A stretch of 36,168 nucleotides of DNA from Nanobdellota archaeon (GTDB lineage Archaea > Nanobdellota > Nanobdellia > Pacearchaeales > GW2011-AR1), in NCBI GenBank assembly GCA_017610405.1, contig JAFCCD010000003.1, forward strand, positions 1 through 36,168, read 5' to 3'. Numbering within the stretch: the first letter of the stretch is position 1; each line of letters opens with the position of its first letter. The notes beneath the pieces were generated by a model, which saw nothing but the letters and a program-made list of their open reading frames with translations, made no database searches and was not told where the DNA came from. Below, piece by piece: positions 1-7,737 of this stretch. A program made the position numbers and the translations under genes.

Positions 1-536
1 TCTTTAATAAATTCAGAAACAATTTTATTTTTTCCAGGAATTTTCGCCTTTATTTTCTTTAAAGTTTCTCTTGCAAATAGAAGAGCTTTTTCATTTGGAA
101 CAGCAATAAAGAAAATAGTTGAGCCGGGTTTAACAATTGCTGCTTTTCCTGAAGGTTTTCCATAAGACAGTTGCATTCCTGTCTGCATTCTATCAGACCC
201 TGCACCAGTTAACATTTTATTTTCTCGCTGAATATGATGTGGAAAAGGAACAATTCTAAAAAAATACTGGCCTGATAACTCTTCATCAAGTTTTTTATTA
301 ACGAACTGTCTACAAGATTCTAATGCATTGTGCCTTATTTGAACTTTTTCTTTAGAAAGAAATCTAATTTCATAAGGAAGTTTTCCTTCCTTATGGAGAA
401 CATTAGAACCCATAGTAAATTTCACAATTTTTTGTTGAGGAACTGTTTTCACATAAGATTTTCCCTTCTTTTTACTCACTCGTGTAAAGGGAACAACTTT
501 TTTCTTTGAATATGAATATGCTTTTCTTAATCCCAT
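1..536 (-). CDS. rpl10e: Large subunit ribosomal protein L10e (uL16 family), partial at left edge
   Basis: Manual minus-strand translation starts MGLRKAYSYSKKKVVPFTRVSKKKGKSYVKTVPQQKIVKFTMGS...; L10e-like basic protein running off position 1. Confidence 0.8.
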   Translation of the reverse strand, partial: MGLRKAYSYSKKKVVPFTRVSKKKGKSYVKTVPQQKIVKFTMGSNVLHKEGKLPYEIRFLSKEKVQIRHNALESCRQFVNKKLDEELSGQYFFRIVPFPHHIQRENKMLTGAGSDRMQTGMQLSYGKPSGKAAIVKPGSTIFFIAVPNEKALLFARETLKKIKAKIPGKNKIVSEFIK

Positions 537-537
537 T

Positions 538-966
538 TTATTTTATCTCCACATCTGTTGCAATTGCTTGTCCTGGAAGACCTATTTCAAAGATTGCCCT
601 CACAAGACCTTTATTTCCATGAGCAGAAGAGATTTTTCCCCTAATTATTTTTCCTCCAGGAGATTTCCATTCAACATTTTTTCCAATAAGCTTTTCTGCT
701 TTTTCTCTATTTTCTGTTCCAAAATCCAATAAAAAATGCTTTTCATGAATTCTTTTTTTTCCTCTTCTAAATTGTATAACTTTGCCTTTTGTAGATTTGT
801 TGGTTTTATCCAAAGAAACTTTTTTTTCTTTTTTAACTTCTTTTTTTAACTGTTTTTTCTCATCTAATACTTCTTCAGCCACAGCTATTTTTTCAGGAAC
901 TTTATCTCCTTTTTCAATATCCTGAATAATCTCTTCTTTTTCCTTTTTAGAAATTGTATCTTCCAT
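538..966 (-). CDS. rpl35ae: Ribosomal protein L35Ae with charged N-terminal extension
   Basis: C-terminal GKVIQFRRGKKRIHEKHFLLDFG...NVEWKSPGGKIIRGKISSAHGNKGLVRAIFEIGLPGQAI is typical L35Ae; about 60-aa Lys/Glu-rich N-terminus. Confidence 0.85.
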   Translation of the reverse strand: MEDTISKKEKEEIIQDIEKGDKVPEKIAVAEEVLDEKKQLKKEVKKEKKVSLDKTNKSTKGKVIQFRRGKKRIHEKHFLLDFGTENREKAEKLIGKNVEWKSPGGKIIRGKISSAHGNKGLVRAIFEIGLPGQAIATDVEIK

Positions 967-1034
967 ATTAGTTAATCAAGAAAATTTATTTATAAAGGTT
1001 TCCAGCATCTTTTATTACTAAATTAAATTTTATT

Positions 1035-2849
1035 TTAAAGAATAATTTCAAAATTTCCAAGTTCTTCTTTCACAAACTCAAAAACCTTTGGATTAATCTC
1101 AACACCTTTTCTAGGTTTTTGTTGCTCTACATATACTGAAACTTCTTTCATATCCGAATCTTCAACTTTATCTGTTATTTTTTTCACGCTTCCTTCAATA
1201 AAAAGAAAACTCGCACCATTACAATGCAAAAGTTCTGCATTCATATCTTTTCCAGCTTTTTTATATCGAAGCCTCATTCTTCCTTTTTCCAAAGCAACTA
1301 AATCACTTCTCTGAGAATAATCAATAAGCTCATTAATTAGTATAGATGCATTTTTTCTTGCATTATCAACTTTATGAGCATCTAATTTCCCTTTCTTAAA
1401 TTCAGTTTTTGCTTTAATAACATCTTTTAAAATTCTAATGTGTTGCTGAGTAAACTTTCCTTTTTTTACAAGTTTTTCAAATTCAAGAATACTAGCTGAT
1501 GGTGATTTTTTTCCAAAAATAGCTTCAAGAAGACTAAATATATCTTTATGAATCTGGTCTATTGTTTTTTCTTGAGATCTTTTTTCTATCTGCTTTCTCA
1601 ATTCCTTTAATCTTTTTATAAATTCTTCTCCACCTTTTAGAAATTTATCAATTTCTGCACCTGAAATCTCTTTTATCTTTTCATGTTCATAATCTCTCCA
1701 GGTATTTACAACTTTCTCTAAAAAATCAATATATTTTTTCTCAATCATTTTTGTATTATAAAATTCTTTTTTGAACTCTCTTACTAATTCTTTTTTCGCA
1801 TTTGGTGGTGGAAGCCCATAAAGCATTAACATTGCTTGTGCAGGAGTTGTAATTCCCCAAAATATATTCACAAAAATATCAGATAATAAAGTTCTTTTAC
1901 TTGAAGGGATAACCTTATCCCCCATAGACATAAACATATCAATTGCTTCAGGACTTGGTTTCAAACGTCCCATCCTAAGAAGAGCTTTCCATGGAAGGAA
2001 TGTCCCTCTATCATAAATAGGAATTCCATCTCTAATAAAAGTAAACATAACAGGATGGGCATCTTTAACACTATCCCAAAAATCAGTTAATAAATAAATT
2101 TGTGGTTCAAGTTTGTTTTTAACACCTGCAAGAGCAGTCGCTTCAGAAACATATTGATGAATCATTCCTTTAAGCCTTTCTTTTAACTCAAGTCTTGGCA
2201 TTCTTTTTACATCAGTATCATTAATAATAACAAAAACATCAACATCAGAATTTTTACCTGCTTCTCCCCTAACCAAACTTCCACCTAAAACATAAGAAAC
2301 AACATATTTATCAAATTTCTGAAGAACCAGAGATTTGTGAATTTCTGCTACTCTCAAAGCTCCAAGAATTCCTTTATCATAAAGGGGAAAAGACATTCCT
2401 ATTGCAGCCATAAACTCAAATTTACTATCAAGCCCTGCTTCCCAGATATCTACAGGAGTTTTTATATGAACCCACACATTTTGTTTTGTTCTTTCAATTT
2501 CAGAAACAACCTCTTTCTTCATCTTAGGTATTTCTTTTAACTTATCTTCTGGAATTATAATATAAAGATGAACTTTTTTTTGTATTTTCTTAAATTCTTC
2601 TTCAGGAATATTATCTCCAATTTCTTCTTCGATAAATTCTTTTATTGATGGGGGAGGTAGAATTCCTATTGCCTGAGTAAAAGAATATTTTTTAAGTATA
2701 AATCCTTTAAATTTTTCAAGCTCTTTTTTTGTTTTTTCAAGCTCTTTTTGTATTTTTTTAGAATTTTCAGGAGTAATTGGTTTTTTAGTAGAATATTTAT
2801 TAATTTCCATACCAGGAATGTTTTCTTCTACCTTGTTGTCTTTTCCCAT
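1035..2849 (-). CDS. Nucleotidyltransferase-domain protein (pol-beta-like fold)
   Basis: Motif GGSLVRGEAGKNSDVDVFVII (GS...DxD) in a 604-aa ORF. Confidence 0.7.
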   Translation of the reverse strand: MGKDNKVEENIPGMEINKYSTKKPITPENSKKIQKELEKTKKELEKFKGFILKKYSFTQAIGILPPPSIKEFIEEEIGDNIPEEEFKKIQKKVHLYIIIPEDKLKEIPKMKKEVVSEIERTKQNVWVHIKTPVDIWEAGLDSKFEFMAAIGMSFPLYDKGILGALRVAEIHKSLVLQKFDKYVVSYVLGGSLVRGEAGKNSDVDVFVIINDTDVKRMPRLELKERLKGMIHQYVSEATALAGVKNKLEPQIYLLTDFWDSVKDAHPVMFTFIRDGIPIYDRGTFLPWKALLRMGRLKPSPEAIDMFMSMGDKVIPSSKRTLLSDIFVNIFWGITTPAQAMLMLYGLPPPNAKKELVREFKKEFYNTKMIEKKYIDFLEKVVNTWRDYEHEKIKEISGAEIDKFLKGGEEFIKRLKELRKQIEKRSQEKTIDQIHKDIFSLLEAIFGKKSPSASILEFEKLVKKGKFTQQHIRILKDVIKAKTEFKKGKLDAHKVDNARKNASILINELIDYSQRSDLVALEKGRMRLRYKKAGKDMNAELLHCNGASFLFIEGSVKKITDKVEDSDMKEVSVYVEQQKPRKGVEINPKVFEFVKEELGNFEIIL

Positions 2850-2896
2850 TAGTGAAAAAATGGGAAAAATCGTTTTTAAAACTTTCTAAAGATGGA

Positions 2897-2967
2897 TGCG
2901 CACGCGGAGAATCGAACTCCGGTCTGATCGTTGGCAACGATCTATTCTGCCACTTAACTACGCACGC
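2897..2967 (-). tRNA. tRNA-Gly(GCC)
   Basis: Acceptor GCGTGCG/CGTGCGC, T-arm CGGAG-TTCGATT-CTCCG, anticodon arm GATCG-TTGCCAA-CGATC. Confidence 0.95.
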
Positions 2968-2984
2968 CTTCAAAGAAAATAATT

Positions 2985-3224
2985 CTAATTTTTTTTACTT
3001 TTTTTAATAATATCAATTATCGCAAACAAAACTCCTATTCCTATAAAAATATATCCCATTGTTTGATTATTAAGGACAATTCCCACAACCACAAATATCA
3101 TAGATAAGGTGATTAAAAAAGTGGCTTTCTTTCTCTTCTTTTTCTTCTTAAAAAGAAACATTGCAGCGCCGATTAATAACAATGCTATAAATACAACGAA
3201 AATATAAATTTGTGATGCTGTCAT
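2985..3224 (-). CDS. Small membrane protein
   Basis: Hydrophobic segments; start reassigned to internal Met (MTASQIY...) because the ORF-track start overlaps a tRNA-Val 3'-end relic. Confidence 0.5.
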   Translation of the reverse strand: MTASQIYIFVVFIALLLIGAAMFLFKKKKKRKKATFLITLSMIFVVVGIVLNNQTMGYIFIGIGVLFAIIDIIKKSKKN

Positions 3225-3235
3225 TTTACTTTTAA

Positions 3236-3258
3236 TGATCCATACAGGAATCAAACCT
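3236..3258 (-). repeat. Displaced copy of tRNA-Val(UAC) 3' end
   Basis: tgatccatacaggaatcaaacct vs tgGtccatacaggaatcGGacct at 6440-6462: 20/23 identical, same orientation. Confidence 0.75.
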
Positions 3259-3412
3259 AAGTTTGCTCAACATAAAAAAAACTATATCTTTTTTAACTTT
3301 TTTGGTAGTAATGGGTTTGCACAATAAGTCTATGTTATACAAAAAGTCATCCAATTTGAAGATAAAGAAAAAATATCTATATGTGATTTATCTCTAAGCT
3401 TAAAATTTATTT

Positions 3413-3706
3413 TTAAAGTATTTCTTTTATCTTTTTTCCACTTTCTTCTCTAAATTCAATCCCTTTTTCTTTTAAGGCAGAAATCATATTTCCTCCAATC
3501 TTTCCTGCGACAACTAAATTAACCTTTTTATCTGCTAACATATAAGCCACAGAAAAACCAGCCCCGCCACCACCTGTTGCAAAAGGATTTTTAATTGTTT
3601 CTATTAATTTTTTATCTTCAAAAATAAGATAATAAGGGGCTCTTCCGCCTCTTTGACTTATTTCTGAATCTTCATTTTTTCCTTCAGATGCTATAGCTAT
3701 TTTCAT
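3413..3706 (-). CDS. NifX/NifB-C-terminal-like (dinitrogenase iron-molybdenum cofactor) domain protein
   Basis: MKIAIASEGKNEDSEISQRGGRAPYYLIFE...GGGGAGFSVAYMLADKKVNLVVAGKIGGN typical of the family. Confidence 0.8.
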   Translation of the reverse strand: MKIAIASEGKNEDSEISQRGGRAPYYLIFEDKKLIETIKNPFATGGGGAGFSVAYMLADKKVNLVVAGKIGGNMISALKEKGIEFREESGKKIKEIL

Positions 3707-4215
3707 TTTTTAACCTCCATTAATTTATTTATTAATATACCTTGAATAATAGATATAATAATCATAACAAAACTTAAAATTATTATATATTGCCATCCAA
3801 AATAAAGAATTGCAATAGGTAATAAAGGAATCTTTATTGCTCTGTTATATAAAAAACAAGCGGCAAGTCCATAGCTTAATCCCTTTGCTTTTAAATCTGC
3901 AAGTAATGGATACCACATATAAATAGGGCCAGTAGATAAAATTCCTCCAATAATTACAAAAAACCATTTTTTAACCCCCTTTTCTTTAAGATGTTTCATT
4001 ATAAATCTTGGAGTTATAAAATAATTAGTTAAACTCATTAAAACAAAAACAAGAATAAATACAGGAATTATTTTTAAAAGAATATTATGAAAAAAGTTTA
4101 TACTTAAGGAGAATAAGTCTTGTCTAATAAAAAATAAAAAAAGATAAATAATTAGCATACCTATTAAAAAATACCATGCTCCTGAAATTTGTTTTAATTT
4201 ATCTTTTATGTTCAT
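3703..4215 (-). CDS. Permease, UPF0718/DUF318 (ArsP-like) family, C-terminal half
   Basis: Multi-TM; GGILSTGPIYMWYPLLADLKAKGLSYGLAACFLYNRAIKIPLLP resembles COG0701-type permeases. Confidence 0.65.
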   Translation of the reverse strand: MNIKDKLKQISGAWYFLIGMLIIYLFLFFIRQDLFSLSINFFHNILLKIIPVFILVFVLMSLTNYFITPRFIMKHLKEKGVKKWFFVIIGGILSTGPIYMWYPLLADLKAKGLSYGLAACFLYNRAIKIPLLPIAILYFGWQYIIILSFVMIIISIIQGILINKLMEVKK

Positions 4216-4216
4216 C

Positions 4217-4627
4217 TTATAACACTCCTAAAATTAATATTGTGATTATAGCTACGATTATTGCTAAAATAAATGCAGTAATGTTTCTTAACAAAGCAAA
4301 TTTTTTCCCTAAAATTGCTGATTCTGCAGGTAATTGTATTAATCCAACCGTAACCCAAGCAACTAAGAAAGCAGTGACAGCCAAAAGATTAACTCCTTGA
4401 GTTAAAAGTTCTCCACCAAAAATATAACTTGTTACAGGATTTCCTGCAGATATGCTTCCCGCTAAACTACCAATAAAAGAATCTGAAATAATATTTTTAC
4501 TAAATATATTTGTATAAAATGATTTTGGGATTAAAGTAGAAATTAAGCTTATAAGTAAAATGGTTCCTAAGATCATAGGAAATGCTTTCCATAATCCTTT
4601 TCCTGCTTTTATTATTGATTGTTTCAT
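4217..4627 (-). CDS. Permease, UPF0718/DUF318 (ArsP-like) family, N-terminal half
   Basis: Multi-TM; GSLAGSISAGNPVTSYIFGGELLTQGVNLLAVTAFLVAWVTVGLIQLPAE is characteristic. Confidence 0.65.
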   Translation of the reverse strand: MKQSIIKAGKGLWKAFPMILGTILLISLISTLIPKSFYTNIFSKNIISDSFIGSLAGSISAGNPVTSYIFGGELLTQGVNLLAVTAFLVAWVTVGLIQLPAESAILGKKFALLRNITAFILAIIVAIITILILGVL

Positions 4628-4648
4628 TTTGATTTTTTAGATAATTTT

Positions 4649-5308
4649 TTAAATTTCATAAATAAAAATTTTTTCATAAGGAATAAACCATTTTATAGCT
4701 TTTTCTTTTGGAGCTTTTTCAATAATCTTTCTAAATATCCTTATTGAATTTCCGTGTGCAGATATTGCTACATTAACATTGTTTCTTCTCATATATTTTT
4801 TTAACCAAAAAATAAACTTCTTAACTCTTTTTTCAACTTCTGCAAAGCTCTCTCCGTTTGGAGCTGCAACATTATAACCTCTATGAATTGCTTTGTATTC
4901 TTTTTTCCCTAAAAACTTTTCAACTTCTTTTTTTTGTTTTGGATTCAAATTTTCAATAGCATCTCCATAAATTCTAAGGTCATAACTTTTCTTTCCTATT
5001 TTTTCAATAAAACTCTTATGGCTTATTCCTTCTAAATCTCCATAACTTCTTTCAATCATCCTATCATCTTCAATAATCTTTTTACATTCTGGATGAAATT
5101 TTAGGACTTGTTTTAGTGTATTTTTTGATCGGGGTAAAGATGTATGAATTGCAACTTCAAATTTTTTATTCTTTAACTTTTTAGCAACTTTTTTCGCATC
5201 ATTTATTCCTTTTAGAGTTAATTTTGATTCACTTTGTCCTGTAAAAATTCCTTTCTCATTATTTTTTGTTTCACCATGTCTAAATAAATAAATTTTATTA
5301 TGTTTCAT
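4649..5308 (-). CDS. Histidine phosphatase / phosphoglycerate mutase-like
   Basis: KIYLFRHGETKNNEKGIFTGQSESKLTLKG and AISAHGNSIR; start placed at second Met, just after upstream stop. Confidence 0.85.
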   Translation of the reverse strand: MKHNKIYLFRHGETKNNEKGIFTGQSESKLTLKGINDAKKVAKKLKNKKFEVAIHTSLPRSKNTLKQVLKFHPECKKIIEDDRMIERSYGDLEGISHKSFIEKIGKKSYDLRIYGDAIENLNPKQKKEVEKFLGKKEYKAIHRGYNVAAPNGESFAEVEKRVKKFIFWLKKYMRRNNVNVAISAHGNSIRIFRKIIEKAPKEKAIKWFIPYEKIFIYEI

Positions 5309-5309
5309 T

Positions 5310-5498
5310 TTAATGACTACATCCAAAATCTAATTCTTTAAGATTATCTATGTTTTCAATAACTTCTTTCACTGTTTTGTAAATTTCTAAATTCTTTATG
5401 TTTGTGTCATAAATTCCAAAATAAGGACAATATCTGAAATGTTTACTAAGTTTAGAATTAAGTCCCATATTCTCATCTATTGCTAACAATAATTTCAT
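5310..5498 (-). CDS. Short NifX-like protein (62 aa)
   Basis: MKLLLAIDENMGLNSKLSKHFRYCPYFGIYD resembles the N-terminal half of the NifX/NifB-C family. Confidence 0.5.
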   Translation of the reverse strand: MKLLLAIDENMGLNSKLSKHFRYCPYFGIYDTNIKNLEIYKTVKEVIENIDNLKELDFGCSH

Positions 5499-5526
5499 TT
5501 TATTTTCTCTTTATTTTATCTTTATT

Positions 5527-6006
5527 TTATCTTTTTGTCATAGAACTTCCACATTTAGGACATTTTTGCTGTGTGCAAGGAACTCCAACTGAATGAGGAA
5601 CTTTTGCTCCACATTTTGGGCAAACACAAACTCCTCCAGGTCCACCTGCAACAGGTCCACCCATTCTTCCTTTGCCTCCACCAGCTGGCGCTCTAAAACG
5701 TCCACCTCTTGGTCTTACCATTTCAAAATCACCTCCTTTAATTTTAATTGCTTGACCATTAATTATAGCATCTGCTAATTTTTTTCTTCCTATTCTAAGT
5801 AATCTTGATAATGTAGACTGAGATATTTTCATCTTTTTTCCAGCTTTGCCTTGTTCCATTCCTTCAAAATCTATTAGTCTTATTGCTTCTAATTCATCAA
5901 AACTCAAAATAGTTTCTTTTAAATTAGACATAGGAATCCCTACTGGTTTAAAATAAGTTACATCTGGTTGAAAAGAGATTCTTCTGATTCTTCTGGGTCT
6001 TACCAT
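5527..6006 (-). CDS. DUF134 (UPF0251) family HTH protein with C-terminal zinc ribbon
   Basis: MVRPRRIRRISFQPDVTYFKPVGIP...LSFDELEAIRLIDFEGMEQGKAGKKMKISQSTLSRLL; C-terminal CPKC...CPKC. Confidence 0.85.
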   Translation of the reverse strand: MVRPRRIRRISFQPDVTYFKPVGIPMSNLKETILSFDELEAIRLIDFEGMEQGKAGKKMKISQSTLSRLLRIGRKKLADAIINGQAIKIKGGDFEMVRPRGGRFRAPAGGGKGRMGGPVAGGPGGVCVCPKCGAKVPHSVGVPCTQQKCPKCGSSMTKR

Positions 6007-6013
6007 TTTCTTA

Positions 6014-6322
6014 TTACTCTTTCAATTCTTTTAACCTTTTTTGTATTTCTTCCATGTCTTGTTTCAAGGTTTCTAATTCTTCTTTGAGATATTGTTTTTC
6101 TTGTTTTTCTGTAATTACTTGTGGTTGCATTTGTTGTATTGGCATTGGTTGGATAGCTTTTACTCTCCATCCAAATCCTCTTCCTCTACCGAATCCTCTA
6201 CCCATTCCTCGACCGTAACCTTGGTTTACAAAACCAGGCGTGTTAAAACCTGCACAATATCCCATTCCTCTTCCAGTCATTGATCCTTGTCCATTTGGAC
6301 CTGTTCCATCTCCTTGTGGCAT
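6014..6322 (-). CDS. DUF5320-like Gly/Met/Arg-rich protein
   Basis: MPQGDGTGPNGQGSMTGRGMGYCAGF... N-terminus with C-terminal coiled coil. Confidence 0.75.
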   Translation of the reverse strand: MPQGDGTGPNGQGSMTGRGMGYCAGFNTPGFVNQGYGRGMGRGFGRGRGFGWRVKAIQPMPIQQMQPQVITEKQEKQYLKEELETLKQDMEEIQKRLKELKE

Positions 6323-6439
6323 TTTATTTTCTCCTTGCCCTTTAAAGGCTAATTTAATTATGAATATATAATCATAAAAGTATTTAAATGTTCCGTTTTG
6401 AGCAGATATGCATAATAAGGAATTGGCTAAGAAAATTTA

Positions 6440-6510
6440 TGGTCCATACAGGAATCGGACCTGTGCCTCTTCGGTGTAAACGAAGTGTTCTACCATTAGA
6501 CTAATGGACC
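6440..6510 (-). tRNA. tRNA-Val(TAC)
   Basis: Acceptor GGTCCAT/ATGGACC, T-arm ACAGG-TCCGATT-CCTGT, anticodon arm CTTCG-TTTACAC-CGAAG. Confidence 0.95.
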
Positions 6511-6556
6511 TTAATTTAAGATAGAAGAATTTAGCTTTTAAAAGTTTTGAAATGCT

Positions 6557-6583
6557 AAACGCCTTGACCAGGAGAGTGGAGGA
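6557..6583 (-). repeat. Displaced tRNA-Ser(GGA) 3'-end relic with CCTCCACTCT arm
   Basis: acgccTtgaccagga (6560-6574) vs acgccctgaccagga (7126-7140): 14/15; minus strand reads CCTCCACTCTCCTGGTCAAGGCGTTTA. Confidence 0.6.
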
Positions 6584-6633
6584 ATTAATGTTTTTATTTC
6601 CTTAATAAACTACTTTTCTAATATGGTTGGGGG

Positions 6634-6996
6634 TTAAATTCTTTCCTTACTATAAACAGAGACATTTTTTGCCCCAAAAAATTTCTTACAGAATTTTACA
6701 AGGATTTTAGAATTATATTTTTTACAACTAAAAACATCAATAAAAGCCCTATTACCTTTATCATCACAATGAATTACTATTGATGAAGTCTCTATAAATT
6801 GCATAGCAGACCATCCTTTTAATTTTCCACTTCCAAATTGATCTATTCTTGTAGGACCATGTCTCTTCATCTTTAGAACTTCAGCTAGTTCTTTAATAAA
6901 TCGCTTTATGATTTTGGGATCTCTTAAAAGTTTGTTATTACAATCATGCAAATCTACATTTGTTGATCTTCCCCACAACCAATCTTTTTTTACCAT
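6634..6996 (-). CDS. S-adenosylmethionine decarboxylase-like (SpeD family) protein
   Basis: GWSAMQFIETSSIVIHCDDKGNRAFIDVFSCKKYN matches SpeD catalytic Ser / His / Cys spacing. Confidence 0.75.
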   Translation of the reverse strand: MVKKDWLWGRSTNVDLHDCNNKLLRDPKIIKRFIKELAEVLKMKRHGPTRIDQFGSGKLKGWSAMQFIETSSIVIHCDDKGNRAFIDVFSCKKYNSKILVKFCKKFFGAKNVSVYSKERI

Positions 6997-7126
6997 TTTT
7001 ATGATATATAATAAATCTTTTTAAATTCTCTTATTTTTTAGCTATAATAAACATAAAACCCTCATAATTATTGTTTCTTTCTTCAGAATGCATTGAGAAA
7101 ATTCTAATTGTATTACTTATTATACA

Positions 7127-7206
7127 CGCCCTGACCAGGAATCGAACCTGGGAGTCCAAAGGACCACGATTTCCAGTCGTGTGCAATACCACTATGCGAT
7201 CAGGGC
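7127..7206 (-). tRNA. tRNA-Ser(GGA)
   Basis: Acceptor GCCCTGA/TCAGGGC, discriminator G, long variable arm, anticodon arm CACGA-CTGGAAA-TCGTG. Confidence 0.93.
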
Positions 7207-7290
7207 CTATAGAAATAATTCAAAAAGAGAAATATATAAAATTAACTTATTCTTTCTGTAAATTTTAATTTATAGCAAAAACTGATTAAA

Positions 7291-7599
7291 TCAGTCTTTC
7301 ATCTCAATCTTTATATTCACGTTTTTTGGAATCTGCATTCTCATAATATGGTGAAGAACTTTTTCATTTGCAGGTAGATCTATAATTCTCTTATGAATTC
7401 TCATTTCAAAATTATCAAATGTTGCAGTGCCATCACCACATGGAGATTTCCTAGTTGTTATCTTGAGTTTTTTTGTTGGCAAGGGAATTGGTCCTGAAAT
7501 TGTTATTCCTGATTTTTTTGCTATATCTCTAATAGAATTACAAATATTATTAATCATTTCTATATCTATGCTATTAAGCTTTATTCGAACTTTTGGCAT
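7291..7599 (-). CDS. rps10: Small subunit ribosomal protein S10 (uS10)
   Basis: KVRIKLNSIDIEMINNICNSIRDIAKKSGITISGPIPLPTKKLKITTRKSPCGDGTATFDNFEMRIHKRIIDL. Confidence 0.95.
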   Translation of the reverse strand: MPKVRIKLNSIDIEMINNICNSIRDIAKKSGITISGPIPLPTKKLKITTRKSPCGDGTATFDNFEMRIHKRIIDLPANEKVLHHIMRMQIPKNVNIKIEMKD

Positions 7600-7737
7600 T
7601 TTTATTAACCTTATAATAAGATTTAATATTTATTTTTAAATGTTATCTTTTAAATTTGTTAATTATTATCTCCCTAATTTGTCAAAAACCTTTTTATACT
7701 AAACTTTTTATTATTATATATTCAATAAAAGAGGAAA

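Noticed and set aside
7071-7268. 65-aa plus-strand ORF
   Set aside because: Overlaps the antisense of tRNA-Ser(GGA); coding spurious.
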